In this document: positions 46,514-55,669 of the stretch, in pieces
How positions within the stretch are numbered: the first letter of the stretch is position 1
Layout of the letters: each line of letters opens with the position of its first letter
Source: an uncultured Cohaesibacter sp.
GTDB lineage: Bacteria; Pseudomonadota; Alphaproteobacteria; Rhizobiales; Cohaesibacteraceae
Assembly: GCF_963677725.1 (NCBI RefSeq)
Contig: NZ_OY782507.1
Coordinates: 1,364,001 to 1,428,000, forward strand
Reading direction: 5' to 3'
DNA length: 64,000 nucleotides
The notes under the pieces: model-generated
Databases searched by the model: none
What the model was told of the DNA's origin: nothing
The model's input: only the letters and a program-made list of their open reading frames with translations
Made by a program: the position numbers and the translations under genes

Positions 46514-48348
46514 GCTGCACCCCCTTTGGAACCAATGGAGCGCGGCTGCCCGGTTTCTGCATCGAACTCGACAATGCGAATGGGCCGAACAGCAGGGGCT
46601 TCGGGTGCGGGGTTGGTTGGTTGCGGATCCTTGGCTTTGACCGGCAGGCTGTCATGGGAAAGCTCAATCCGATCATCGGCTTGCATGGGGGCAACCGGCT
46701 GGACGATGACAGGGTCAATCACGACAGGCTCTGTGATGACAGGCTCGGATACCCCGGTGGCCCCTTCTGGCTTCAGGCCCCACGGCGCTTGCAGCCCACT
46801 CCCGTCCGTCTGTCCGAACATGGCTTCGAGGATTTCTTTGGAATCCAGCTGGCGGCCATCAAAGGCGTCGAAGGGCGTCCCGTTGCGAAACACGATGATG
46901 CGCGTCGCAAATCCGATGAATTCCTCCAGTTCCGAGGACATATAAACGACCGATTTGTCCTCACTGGCGAAGGTCCGAAGATGCTTGTAGAGCTCGGTCT
47001 TGGCACCAACATCGATGCCGCGCGCCGGATCATTCAACACGATCACATCAGGCCGCATGGCAAAGCCGCGCCCGATCAGCACCTTTTGCTGGTTGCCGCC
47101 AGACAGGGAGGTGATGGCATTTTCCTTGACGCCGAACTTGATCATCAGATTGTCGGCTTCGCGCTTGAAAATGGTGACAAGGGTGGCGAAGTCCACAAGA
47201 CCAAGAAAGCCAGCGCGTTTCTTTTCCCGATAAAGCGGCATGACCATATTTTCAAAAATGGACAGGGAGGCAAAAATCCCCTCGCGCTTTCTGTCGCCTG
47301 ATACATAGGCGATTTTGCCCTTCACCGCGTCAGCCAGCGTGCGGACAACCGAAAACTGCCCCTGCCGGTCTGACACCCAGACAAAGCCGCTCTTGACGGG
47401 TTCGACCCCTGCCAAGGCGCGCACGAAGGCATCCTGACCTTGGCCATCCAGCCCTGCGATGCCGACAATTTCGCCACGTCTTAATGCAAAATCAAAAGGG
47501 GCTGTTCCTTCGACCAACGAAATGGCCTCGGCTTTCATGGCGAGCTCATGGCCATGCGGTTGAGGTGCTTTGAGATCAACCGCCTGTCCGGCGGTTTCGT
47601 CCCCGGTCATCAGCGCCAGCAGGTTCTTCTCGGTGATTTCTTCTTTTTCTTTTTCGAGCACGCCGACGTCACAGCCATCGCGCAGGACGGTCGCGCGATC
47701 GGATATGCGGATCAACTCTGCGATGCGGTGCGTCACGATCAGGATCGTCGTGCCGCCATCGCGCAATTCCCGCATTTTGGCAAAGAGCCGCTCGGTGCTG
47801 TCCAGATCGAGCGCTGCGGAACTTTCATCCAATATCAGGATTTTGGGATCGCTGACCAAGGCGCGGGCAATGGTGATCCATTGCTTGAGACCAAGGGGCA
47901 GCGTGCCAACCAAGGCAAAGGGATCGACGGGTTCACCGGCAAGATCCTGCATCAACGCGGCAGCGCGGGCCACCTTGTGCTCCTGCGCCATGCTCTTTGA
48001 GAAGAGCGCGTCGGATCCCATGAATATGTTGTCCACGACCGTGCATTCATCGGCCACCAGCACTTCCTGATAGACCGTGGAAATGCCCAGCGCCTTGCTT
48101 TCTGCCGGGGTGGAAGGCGCTTCACCCAGAATGGAAACCGAACCGCTATCGACGGGCAGAACGCCGGAGACGACTTTTGCCATGGTGCTCTTGCCGCACC
48201 CGTTGCCGCCCACAATCGCATGCACCTCTCCTGCGCGGGCAGAAAAACTCACCCCATCCAGCGCACGGGTTGGCCCGAAAAATTTCTTCACATTGCGCAC
48301 AGAGATCGTCTCGCGAGCCTGGCTTTGTGATGGTTGGGCAGATGACAT
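46510..48348 (-). CDS. ABC transporter ATPase, RbsA-like tandem-domain protein
   Basis: About 612 residues from ATG 48348; a TTG at 48363 would add 5. The first ATPase domain has Walker A GGNGCGKST and ILILDESSAALD but a degenerate signature. The second has a degenerate P-loop and an intact LSGGNQQK. This split is common in RbsA proteins. The last 90 residues are a Pro/Val-rich extension (VITEPVVIDPVIVQP) absent from typical family members. Overlaps permease 1 by 4 bp. Confidence 0.88.
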   Translation of the reverse strand: MSSAQPSQSQARETISVRNVKKFFGPTRALDGVSFSARAGEVHAIVGGNGCGKSTMAKVVSGVLPVDSGSVSILGEAPSTPAESKALGISTVYQEVLVADECTVVDNIFMGSDALFSKSMAQEHKVARAAALMQDLAGEPVDPFALVGTLPLGLKQWITIARALVSDPKILILDESSAALDLDSTERLFAKMRELRDGGTTILIVTHRIAELIRISDRATVLRDGCDVGVLEKEKEEITEKNLLALMTGDETAGQAVDLKAPQPHGHELAMKAEAISLVEGTAPFDFALRRGEIVGIAGLDGQGQDAFVRALAGVEPVKSGFVWVSDRQGQFSVVRTLADAVKGKIAYVSGDRKREGIFASLSIFENMVMPLYREKKRAGFLGLVDFATLVTIFKREADNLMIKFGVKENAITSLSGGNQQKVLIGRGFAMRPDVIVLNDPARGIDVGAKTELYKHLRTFASEDKSVVYMSSELEEFIGFATRIIVFRNGTPFDAFDGRQLDSKEILEAMFGQTDGSGLQAPWGLKPEGATGVSEPVITEPVVIDPVIVQPVAPMQADDRIELSHDSLPVKAKDPQPTNPAPEAPAVRPIRIVEFDAETGQPRSIGSKGGAA

Positions 48349-48406
48349 GGTTGTGTTTCTCAATTCGCTTGGAATTCAAGGGTTCGAAAGAGTAAGGGGA
48401 GCCGCC

Positions 48407-48426
48407 GCCCTTGCTGATGCAAGGGC
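48407..48426 (-). promoter_or_regulatory. Hairpin after the binding-protein gene
   Basis: GCCCTTG pairs with CAAGGGC (6-nt loop), with a longer competing fold to about 48444. No T-tract. Such hairpins keep binding-protein mRNA abundant relative to downstream genes. Confidence 0.5.
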
Positions 48427-48494
48427 ACTGAGAAGGGCGACGGCGTTGTTTGGTAGTGTCAGATCGCGATCCGTTCGGAACAGTTCCGATCAGA

Positions 48495-49664
48495 TCAAGG
48501 CTTGTATTTGGTCGGATCTGCCGGATTAACGAAGAACTGATTGAGATACTCGGTAGAGCCCCATGCGTCCGCGCCGACATTCAGCCAGTTCTGGGCATTC
48601 TCATCGCAATCCTCAGGCAGCATTTTCATCACATCGTCATGGGTGATCACCACCGGATCGACCAGAACGGACTGCACTTTGGGGCCTTGACCCTGCAGGG
48701 TCCGCATCATGATGCGCCAGATGAGATTCACGTCGTCTGCCGGTGGCCAGGTCTGGACGGCTGCACTGATCATATCCGGATTTTTGCGCCATGTGCACAA
48801 TGCACCGCGCTCGCCACCGATAGCGATTTTGACGCCCTGACGACCCGACTGTTTGATGGCGCGGATGACGCCCATTTCAGCGGCGGACTGCACGACAATG
48901 CCGTCAAGCTTGCCCGGATGGGTGGCCAGCCATTTCTGGACTTCGCCCTGAGCGACCTGATCGGTCCACATGCCAGCGATGGAGCCGACAATCTTGATGT
49001 CAGGCGCGGTTGCCAGACCGGCCTTGACGCCACGGTCCTGACTGTCAGAACCGGACGTGCCCGGAATGCCTTCGACAACCAGGACATTGCCTTTGCCGCC
49101 CAGCTCTTCAGCCATGCGCTTGCCGATTTCAAAACCCGCAACCTGATAGTTCACGGACGAGTTGATCGCGGTCGGGGCGGTCAGATAGCCAGTCATGGAG
49201 AAGACAGGCACACCCTTGTCATAGGCATATTTGATGGTCTGGTTGAGGGCTGTCGGGTTGGAACAGCAAACGAAGATCGCATCAACGCCTTGATCCACGA
49301 GCTGGCGCATCTGCTGGATCTGGGTTGAATCGTTAAGGTTGGATTGGGTCACGACCACTTCACTGATCAGGCCCAGATCCTTCCATTTGGGAATGATCTC
49401 ATTCTGCAAAGCTTCCATTGCGTTGGCACGCCAGGTGTTGCCCGCATAGGAAGACGCATAACCGATCTTCCACGGTGGCGGGTTTTTGGCCTTGAAGTCG
49501 CGCAGTGGGCTTGGGCCGACAGGTTGCATCGGATCCAGCATATCCTTGTTATACAGGCGCTTGGCTACATCGGGGTTGATCTCGTCGACCCCTTCTGCCT
49601 GTGCGGCCATGGCGCCAAAAGCAACAAGGCCCAAAGCCACAACGGCTTTCTTAAACAGTTTCAT
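48495..49664 (-). CDS. Periplasmic substrate-binding protein of the ABC importer (RbsB-like)
   Basis: A 389-residue type I periplasmic binding protein with signal peptide (cut after AAQA). The mature part begins EGVDEINPDVAKRLYNKDM, then IGYASSYAGNTWRANAM and GVDAIFVCCSNPTALNQ, of the Peripla_BP_4 fold. Ligand class for this family is often sugars, but the operon context favours a lactone, a hydroxy acid or related compound. First gene of the four-gene ABC set. Confidence 0.87.
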   Translation of the reverse strand: MKLFKKAVVALGLVAFGAMAAQAEGVDEINPDVAKRLYNKDMLDPMQPVGPSPLRDFKAKNPPPWKIGYASSYAGNTWRANAMEALQNEIIPKWKDLGLISEVVVTQSNLNDSTQIQQMRQLVDQGVDAIFVCCSNPTALNQTIKYAYDKGVPVFSMTGYLTAPTAINSSVNYQVAGFEIGKRMAEELGGKGNVLVVEGIPGTSGSDSQDRGVKAGLATAPDIKIVGSIAGMWTDQVAQGEVQKWLATHPGKLDGIVVQSAAEMGVIRAIKQSGRQGVKIAIGGERGALCTWRKNPDMISAAVQTWPPADDVNLIWRIMMRTLQGQGPKVQSVLVDPVVITHDDVMKMLPEDCDENAQNWLNVGADAWGSTEYLNQFFVNPADPTKYKP

Positions 49665-49800
49665 CTATGTCTCCTCCTAAATTCACCCCTTGCGGCAAAT
49701 GCCTTTGTCAGGGTCGTTCCAAACGGAGAAATCCCCGCTCAAAATGAGCATGTGCGTTCCTCATCGCCCATGCCCGTTTGCCGAGCCTTGCTTTATTTGC

Positions 49801-50730
49801 TCAGTCGTAAAAGTCATTCGGTGCCTTCAAAAAACTCTGCCAAGTGTCCGGGTCATGCCCGGTCACGACCATTGCGTTGGTGTCGCTTGCGATGCGCCGC
49901 AGCTTGTCGACGGAGTTGACCGCGTCGCTTGACGAGTGGACCAGTCCGGGTAAGGCCTTGTTCTCCCAGTGATCAATCGTGTAGGCCGCATCGATGGTCA
50001 AAAGCACTGGTCCGGTCCGTGGCAACGTGATCAGGAATGACTGGTGGCCGGGAGCATGACCCGGCGTGAAGATGATGCGCACGGTGCCATCGCCGAACAG
50101 GTCGAAATTGTCTGTATATTCGCCGCCAAGGAACTTCCAGTTGAGACCCGGACGGTCAAAATCGGCGCGGATATAGGCACCTTGCGAGAACCACTGCGGC
50201 TTGAAGGCATATTCATATTCGACACGCTGGCAAATGATCTGGGCGTTGGGGAAATGCCCAATCGCACCGGTGTGATCCAGATGCAGATGGGATTGCAGGA
50301 CATAGCGGATCGAGGCAGGGTCGACACCCGCTGCGCGCAATTGGTCCACGCAATTCTCCGAGCGGTCCATGACGGGATCATAGGCATCCACCACAGCACC
50401 CCAATGGCCGCGCTTGTCAATGGCAGCTTCCACCGCATTGCCGCCATCGATGACGATATTGCCCGCCGGATGCTTGATCAGGAACCATGGCACGGGAATT
50501 TCGAAATCCTCCTCGCCCTGATTCATCTTGATATATTTCAGTTTCGTGCGCAGGGTTCCGGTCTGGAACATATGAAGTTCGATGCCGGAGGACTCGCCGC
50601 GTCTGCGGGATGAAGCCGTGGATTGCGAAACCGGTCGCGCCGCCAGACTGTCAGCACCGATTGTCTGGCCGATCGCGCTGGCATCGGTCGCAATCTTTTG
50701 GCCCTTTTCATCAAATTCAATGATCTTCAT
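49801..50730 (-). CDS. blcC: AttM/BlcC-type metallo-beta-lactamase lactonase
   Basis: A 309-residue enzyme. The zinc motif HxHxDH is at residues 148-153 (SHLHLDHTGAIG), later ligands in FTPGHAPGHQS, LLTIDAAY and VVTGHDPD. It is strikingly like Agrobacterium AttM/BlcC, which opens gamma-butyrolactone to 4-hydroxybutyrate and can also hydrolyse N-acyl-homoserine lactones. The catalytic part starts near residue 50; about 45 extra N-terminal residues are polar and of unknown role. Confidence 0.87.
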   Translation of the reverse strand: MKIIEFDEKGQKIATDASAIGQTIGADSLAARPVSQSTASSRRRGESSGIELHMFQTGTLRTKLKYIKMNQGEEDFEIPVPWFLIKHPAGNIVIDGGNAVEAAIDKRGHWGAVVDAYDPVMDRSENCVDQLRAAGVDPASIRYVLQSHLHLDHTGAIGHFPNAQIICQRVEYEYAFKPQWFSQGAYIRADFDRPGLNWKFLGGEYTDNFDLFGDGTVRIIFTPGHAPGHQSFLITLPRTGPVLLTIDAAYTIDHWENKALPGLVHSSSDAVNSVDKLRRIASDTNAMVVTGHDPDTWQSFLKAPNDFYD

Positions 50731-50777
50731 ATGCCTGTTCCCGAATAAGATTGTTCATTCCGTTCCCGACCTTGCCG

Positions 50778-51626
50778 TCAGGTCCGGTTCTCGATCACGC
50801 GCAGCGCTTCTTTGAGATAAACCGCAAAGAGCGGATAATTTTCCGACATCGGGAAATGACCGATGTCCTCCATTTCGATATAGATGCCGCCTGGTATCTG
50901 ACGCGCCGTATTCTCGGTCGCTTCCGGTGGGGTGAGATAGTCATAGGTGCCGGTCATCATCACGACGGGGCAGCGGGCGGTATCGATTTCGCCCAAACGA
51001 CCGCGCATATCGTGGTCGATTGAATAGAAATAGAGGTCGCCCTGAAACACTTCCGAACCTTGGGTATAGTAATGCCAGGTTGCCCAGCGATCCTGCTCCG
51101 GGCTTTGCGGTGCCATCAGATCCCACACACCGGATGCACAGACCTGAGCGGCATTGACATGGGGGTGACGCCACCATTCCAGAAAGAAACCCGGCGCGTG
51201 TTCGGCGGCTTCAACCGGAATGACCGCACGAAAGCGATCGGGGTGATGAAGGGCCAGCTGCAAGGCAACATTGCCCCCGAAGGACGATCCCATGAAGATC
51301 GGGTCTTCCAACTCCAGCGCATCGCAAAAGGCGAGGATGAACTTCATGAAATGGTCGGCTGTGAGCTTGTATTCTTCTTTCCACCACTCCTTGTTGGTCG
51401 GCGGATCCGACTTGCCATGCCGGGCCAGATCATAGGCAATGACGTCATACTGGGTCGTGATGTCCGGATCTTCGAGCAGGTCGCGCCATTGATGGTTGTG
51501 ACAGCCAGCCGTGTGCTGACAGACCAGTGGCTGCCCCTGCCCGTTGCGCAGATAGAAGACCTTATACTCGCATCCATCCACATCGATGGTTACATACCGA
51601 CCCACGACCGGAGAGTGCTTGACCAT
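50778..51626 (-). CDS. Alpha/beta hydrolase
   Basis: A 282-residue hydrolase with nucleophile Ser in FMGSSFGGN, acid Asp in TGTYDYLTPP and His in IGHFPMSE. The oxyanion region is HTAGCHNHQWRD. It may cleave an ester or lactone precursor entering the pathway. Substrate cannot be deduced. Confidence 0.82.
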   Translation of the reverse strand: MVKHSPVVGRYVTIDVDGCEYKVFYLRNGQGQPLVCQHTAGCHNHQWRDLLEDPDITTQYDVIAYDLARHGKSDPPTNKEWWKEEYKLTADHFMKFILAFCDALELEDPIFMGSSFGGNVALQLALHHPDRFRAVIPVEAAEHAPGFFLEWWRHPHVNAAQVCASGVWDLMAPQSPEQDRWATWHYYTQGSEVFQGDLYFYSIDHDMRGRLGEIDTARCPVVMMTGTYDYLTPPEATENTARQIPGGIYIEMEDIGHFPMSENYPLFAVYLKEALRVIENRT

Positions 51627-51687
51627 CAGGTTCCCCCTAAAGAAATTGTATCGTTACACGTCGCGGTGGCGCCGCTAACGGTGCGGC

Positions 51688-52077
51688 TCAAACCGGCACG
51701 CCCACTTTGCGCAACAGCTCAAATTGAATGGTGAAATTGCGAAGATTTTGCATTAGGACAAGCAAGTTGCCTTCCAGCTTGAGATCGCGCCGGAAGCTCG
51801 CAGACCAAATGCCGTGATACATCGGATTGGGTACGGGTTGCGCGAATTCCCGCCATGTGTCAGGGCTGGCTCGCAATGCAAAATCGTAGGAATCAAGAGG
51901 GCCGGGATTGATATTGATTTCATGCACCTTGCCGTCCAACATTCGAACGATCGCCTTGGCGGCGCCCATGTCCAGCAGGTAGGTGCAAGTAAAATAACGC
52001 GCCATTGCACCAATGGCGGCATCATTATCCGAGGCTTGACTGAATCTGGTTGCCCAGTCTCTAACACTCAAGGCCAT
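51688..52077 (-). CDS. SCP2-like small protein, first gene of the operon
   Basis: 129 residues from ATG 52077, with the strong site GGGAGGAG ahead of it (the frame extends upstream, but this start is clear). The pattern GKVHEININPGPLDSYDF, WREFAQPVPNPMYHGIW and LEGNLLVLMQNL is that of the sterol-carrier-2-like fold, which binds hydrophobic molecules. It may carry or sense a lipophilic substrate. Confidence 0.6.
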   Translation of the reverse strand: MALSVRDWATRFSQASDNDAAIGAMARYFTCTYLLDMGAAKAIVRMLDGKVHEININPGPLDSYDFALRASPDTWREFAQPVPNPMYHGIWSASFRRDLKLEGNLLVLMQNLRNFTIQFELLRKVGVPV

Positions 52078-52141
52078 GCGCTCCTCCCAAACCACACGGT
52101 GATGACGTGACGAAATGTCAAAATCTTTTTTCTTGAAAGTA

Positions 52142-52176
52142 GTTCCTGAATATGTTCTTTGTTCAGTATATGGAAC
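52142..52176. promoter_or_regulatory. Candidate IclR operator
   Basis: GTTCC-N25-GGAAC lies between the operon start and the divergent iclR-type gene, with the inner sequence GTTCTTTGTTC. The arrangement suits a regulator controlling both directions, but arms are short and the regulator's site is not known. Confidence 0.35.
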
Positions 52177-52262
52177 GTCTTTCGTTATCTGAAACAATAT
52201 CCGGGCAACTGGAAGCCTGTCAAGGTGGAAAAACCGCGGCGAAATAAAAACGACGAGGAATT

Positions 52263-53039
52263 ATGGACAACCCAACACCAAAGCTAGTACCAGCGGTTGA
52301 AAGAGCGTCACGCATTCTGGATTTTGTTGCTCGCAGTCGGACGCATCCGACCGTGTCGAAACTGGCGCAGGAACTGGATCTTGCGAAAAGCTCGGTTCAT
52401 ACGCTTTGTCAAACACTTGTGGAGCTTAACCTGCTCATCAAACGGTCAGACCAATCCTATCAGTTGGGGCCCCATGTGATGCGGTGGTCCAACGCCTTCA
52501 ATCGGCAATCAGACGTTGCAACAGAGTTCGCATCCATTTGGGACACCGAAACTGAAATGCCCGGTGCGACCATCACATTGACAGTCAGAGATGGATCAGA
52601 AGTTGTCTATATTGCCGCGCGCAATTCGGAATTCAGTCACTCTTTGATAGAATTTCGTGCCGGAATGCGGCTTCCCGCAGCCTTCACGGCAACGGGAAAA
52701 GCCTTTCTCAGCTCCATGAGCGACTTTGAGGTCAAGCGCCTTTATGCGGATGGGCTGCCAGAACCGCGCACCCCTTTCAGCGAGCAATCGGTTGATGCGC
52801 TGTTGGAGGATTTGGCGACCATTCGCAAGCGTGGTTATTCCATCGACAATCAGGAAGTGGCCGAAGGAATCATTTGTTTCGGCGCACCGGTTCTGGACTC
52901 TCAGAATACACCGATTGCTGGCATTGCCGTCAGTCTGCTGATTGAAGATGCGGACGAGACGGACCGCGAAAATCTCATTGCCAATGTCAAACGCATCGCA
53001 AAACGGTTGTCTGTGCGCATGGGCGCCGATCTGGAATAA
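52263..53039 (+). CDS. IclR-family transcriptional regulator (BlcR-like)
   Basis: 258 residues: a winged-helix DNA-binding domain (HPTVSKLAQELDLAKSSVH) followed by an IclR ligand domain (FTATGKAFLSSM, DNQEVAEGIICFGAPVLD). It is divergent from the lactonase operon. In Agrobacterium the blcABC operon is repressed by the IclR-family BlcR and derepressed by succinate semialdehyde or related acids; the same logic is likely here. Confidence 0.9.
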   Translation: MDNPTPKLVPAVERASRILDFVARSRTHPTVSKLAQELDLAKSSVHTLCQTLVELNLLIKRSDQSYQLGPHVMRWSNAFNRQSDVATEFASIWDTETEMPGATITLTVRDGSEVVYIAARNSEFSHSLIEFRAGMRLPAAFTATGKAFLSSMSDFEVKRLYADGLPEPRTPFSEQSVDALLEDLATIRKRGYSIDNQEVAEGIICFGAPVLDSQNTPIAGIAVSLLIEDADETDRENLIANVKRIAKRLSVRMGADLE

Positions 53040-53090
53040 ACGGATGACGCAAGACTGCGACCGGCGAGGGATCAAACCAGAAGGTGAAAA

Positions 53091-54029
53091 CTAGATGATG
53101 GTCTCTTGCAGCAGCCTTCCACTGAGTTCACCAGTGGAGACAGCTTCCTGAACCAGTTCCATGATCAGTGTTTTTATCGCCAAAGTGGCATTTGACAGCT
53201 CTATGTCTTTACGGAACACGATGCTCATGATGCGTTCGGGAGTGGGGTTGACGATCTTGCGGGCAGACAGAATGCCAGCCTCGATGTCATGGGCAAAAAT
53301 GGAATATGGAACGACGGTGTAGATCTCTCCGCACAGAACAATCTCGTGGTAGATGGCGGCAGAATCCTGCTCATACTCGATATTGATCGCGTAGCCATGC
53401 TTGATCGCCGTGGTTTGCAGCTCAATTCTAAGCTGGTCATTTTTCCCTCCCATAACCAACGGCAAGCGGTGTAAATCCTTGAGTTCTACACAGTCCGTTT
53501 CATCATCTAGGGATTGTTTGGGGCCAACCAGATACAAATCCTGCGCAATAAGCGGGAACGTGGTGACATCCTCAAAGGTAGACGCATTTGGCAAAAGACC
53601 GAAATCGACTTCCCTCGTCTGGATCAAGTGGCGAGACTCCCTGACCGAGGGGTCAAGCAGGCGCAATTGTATTTTGGGAAACCGTTCGTGACACCGCCAA
53701 AAGAGTTTGCCTGCCAATGGTGGCACCAGAGACTTTGACAAAGCCACGACGACCTGACCCGATGGCTCTGAGCTGACCTGTACGACCTCCTCACGCGCCT
53801 GTTCCACATGGCGCAGAATCGCGTCTGCATGCCTTTTCAGCTTGTTTCCTGCATCAGTCAGTCTGATACCGCGTACAGACCGCTCAAACAGGGTCGTATC
53901 CAAACTTTCTTCAAGTTGGCGCATGTGAACGCTCAGCGCCGGCTGCGCGATGGATGCGGCACGCGCTGCCGCAGAAATCGAGCCATGTTGAGCGATCAGG
54001 AGAAAAAAACGTAGCTGTTCAAGGCGCAT
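53091..54029 (-). CDS. LysR-type transcriptional regulator
   Basis: 312 residues from ATG 54029 (MRLEQLRFFLLIAQHGSISA); the frame extends 37 codons upstream. The N-terminal helix-turn-helix (SISAAARAASIAQPALSVHM) is followed by the usual two-lobed effector domain. It diverges from the tctCBA operon and likely controls it in response to a pathway metabolite. It is convergent with the iclR gene, with a 51-bp gap. Confidence 0.92.
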   Translation of the reverse strand: MRLEQLRFFLLIAQHGSISAAARAASIAQPALSVHMRQLEESLDTTLFERSVRGIRLTDAGNKLKRHADAILRHVEQAREEVVQVSSEPSGQVVVALSKSLVPPLAGKLFWRCHERFPKIQLRLLDPSVRESRHLIQTREVDFGLLPNASTFEDVTTFPLIAQDLYLVGPKQSLDDETDCVELKDLHRLPLVMGGKNDQLRIELQTTAIKHGYAINIEYEQDSAAIYHEIVLCGEIYTVVPYSIFAHDIEAGILSARKIVNPTPERIMSIVFRKDIELSNATLAIKTLIMELVQEAVSTGELSGRLLQETII

Positions 54030-54053
54030 GGAATCCAAGAGGTATAGTGAAAT

Positions 54054-54070
54054 AATATGGGAGACATATT
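54054..54070. promoter_or_regulatory. Candidate LysR-type operator
   Basis: A perfect 6-5-6 inverted repeat, AATATG-GGAGA-CATATT, containing the T-N11-A pattern of LysR boxes. It lies 25 bp ahead of lysR and about 83 bp ahead of tctC. Confidence 0.6.
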
Positions 54071-54152
54071 GAACAAATATTTTTCTTAGAGCAAGCCTGT
54101 GATTATGGTTTGAAAAAAAATTCACAAACGCCAAAACCAACAGGAGAACAAT

Positions 54153-55127
54153 ATGTTCAAGATGACAAAAGCTGTCGCGGCTTCTGCTGCGCTGCTGTTT
54201 GCTGGTGCGCTCTCCGCAACATCAGCTTTTTCCGCCGATTACCCAGACAAACCAGTTGATGTGATCGTCGCCTTCGGGCCAGGTGGTGGCACCGATGTTG
54301 CTGCGCGCACAATCGAGCCATTCATCGAGAAATATCTTGATACTGATCTGGTTGTGATCAACAAACCGGGTGCTGGTGGTGAAATCGGCTTCTCTCTGCT
54401 CGCCTCGGCCAAAACCGATGGCTATACAATCGGCTTCATCAACCTGCCAGCCATGTTCGCTTATTCTTATGAACGCGAAACATCATATTCCCCCAAAAGC
54501 TTCAAAGGCGTGGCAAACCTCGTCTATGATCCAGGCATCATCGCAGTCCCCGCAGACAGCAAATTCAAAAATCTCAAGGAACTGATCCAGTTCGGTCTGG
54601 ACAATCCTAAAGCGCTTCCGATCGGCACCTCCGGCTCGGTTGGCTCCAGTGAGCATATTGCCATTCTTCAGATGCAGGCCAAAACCGGCGCGACCTTCAA
54701 CCATGTTCCTTTTGGCAGCACCGCGCCATTGCGGACAGCTTTGTTGGGTGGCCACATTCCCGCAGCCGCTTTCAACCTCAGTGAAGCCGTTGACTATATG
54801 CAGGAAGGCAAAATGCGCATTCTTGGCGTGATGTCCGCTGAACGGTCCCCAATGGCACCAGACGTGCCAACCTTTAAAGAACAAGGCGTTGATGTGATCA
54901 ATGGCTCGTCGCGTGGCCTTGCTGTTCCAGCGGGCACCCCCGATGACATTGTCGAGAAACTCAGCGCTGCCGTCGAGAAAGCCATCAACGACCCTGAATA
55001 TGCTGCAAAAGCAAAATCAGCGGGTGTTCCGGTTTTGTATCTCGACGACAAAAAATATGACGAGTTCCTGACCGAAACCAGCAAGAATCTTGATATTACC
55101 TGGGAAAAAACTCCTTGGACTAACTAA
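54153..55127 (+). CDS. tctC: Tripartite tricarboxylate transporter binding protein TctC
   Basis: 324 residues with signal peptide (cut after SAFSA). Typical TctC features: DYPDKPVDVIVAFGPGGGTD and NKPGAGGEIGFSLLASAKTDG. It delivers a carboxylate or similar ligand to the TctAB channel. GGAG precedes the ATG. A hairpin follows the stop. Confidence 0.93.
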   Translation: MFKMTKAVAASAALLFAGALSATSAFSADYPDKPVDVIVAFGPGGGTDVAARTIEPFIEKYLDTDLVVINKPGAGGEIGFSLLASAKTDGYTIGFINLPAMFAYSYERETSYSPKSFKGVANLVYDPGIIAVPADSKFKNLKELIQFGLDNPKALPIGTSGSVGSSEHIAILQMQAKTGATFNHVPFGSTAPLRTALLGGHIPAAAFNLSEAVDYMQEGKMRILGVMSAERSPMAPDVPTFKEQGVDVINGSSRGLAVPAGTPDDIVEKLSAAVEKAINDPEYAAKAKSAGVPVLYLDDKKYDEFLTETSKNLDITWEKTPWTN

Positions 55128-55141
55128 TCTCAATGGTGCAG

Positions 55142-55164
55142 CCGGCAGCAAAAAACGCTGCCGG
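55142..55164 (+). terminator. Attenuator-type hairpin between tctC and tctB
   Basis: CCGGCAGC pairs with GCTGCCGG (7-nt loop), then TTTGTCTTT. As an imperfect terminator it would raise TctC output over the membrane parts. Confidence 0.7.
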
Positions 55165-55185
55165 TTTGTCTTTAGGATCAGGTAA

Positions 55186-55659
55186 ATGAACTATAAAATT
55201 TCTGAAATCAGCCTCTCCATCGTGCTGCTGATCGGTGCTGCCTTCTTTTGGTTTTCGATCAAGGACATTCCGGCAGGCGCGCAAATGTTCCCGAATTTCA
55301 TCTTGGGTGGCATCGCGGTCTGTTCGATCCTGATGATCATCAGAAGCCTATCGGGCGCCTCTGTTCGCACTTTGGGTGAAGATATGACTGGATGGAGATT
55401 CTCCATCAATGCCAAACGGATGTTTGGCGGCCTGATGATCTTTATCGCCTTTCTGCTCATCGTCAATTATGTCGGCTATTTCACGGCCTCAGCCCTGCTC
55501 ATTGTCTCCATGGCCCGCTTTGCAGGATACAAAAACTGGCCCGCTCTCATCGGTGCTACCGCAGGGTTCTGCCTGTTTGTCTATCTCGTATTCGTTTTGC
55601 TTTTCGACCGTCCGCTGCCGGAAGAATTCTTCGTCAGCCTTTTAAGTGTAGCAAATTAG
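55186..55659 (+). CDS. tctB: Tripartite tricarboxylate transporter small subunit TctB
   Basis: 157 residues with four helices; opens with a helix containing SIVLLIGAAFFWFSIKDIP and QMFPNFILGG, typical of TctB. It pairs with TctA in the membrane. Gap to tctA is 10 bp. Confidence 0.88.
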   Translation: MNYKISEISLSIVLLIGAAFFWFSIKDIPAGAQMFPNFILGGIAVCSILMIIRSLSGASVRTLGEDMTGWRFSINAKRMFGGLMIFIAFLLIVNYVGYFTASALLIVSMARFAGYKNWPALIGATAGFCLFVYLVFVLLFDRPLPEEFFVSLLSVAN

Positions 55660-55669
55660 GAAGACAGAC

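Noticed and set aside
48450-49328. 292-codon frame opposite the ABC binding-protein gene
   Set aside because: Antisense shadow; no signal or domain.
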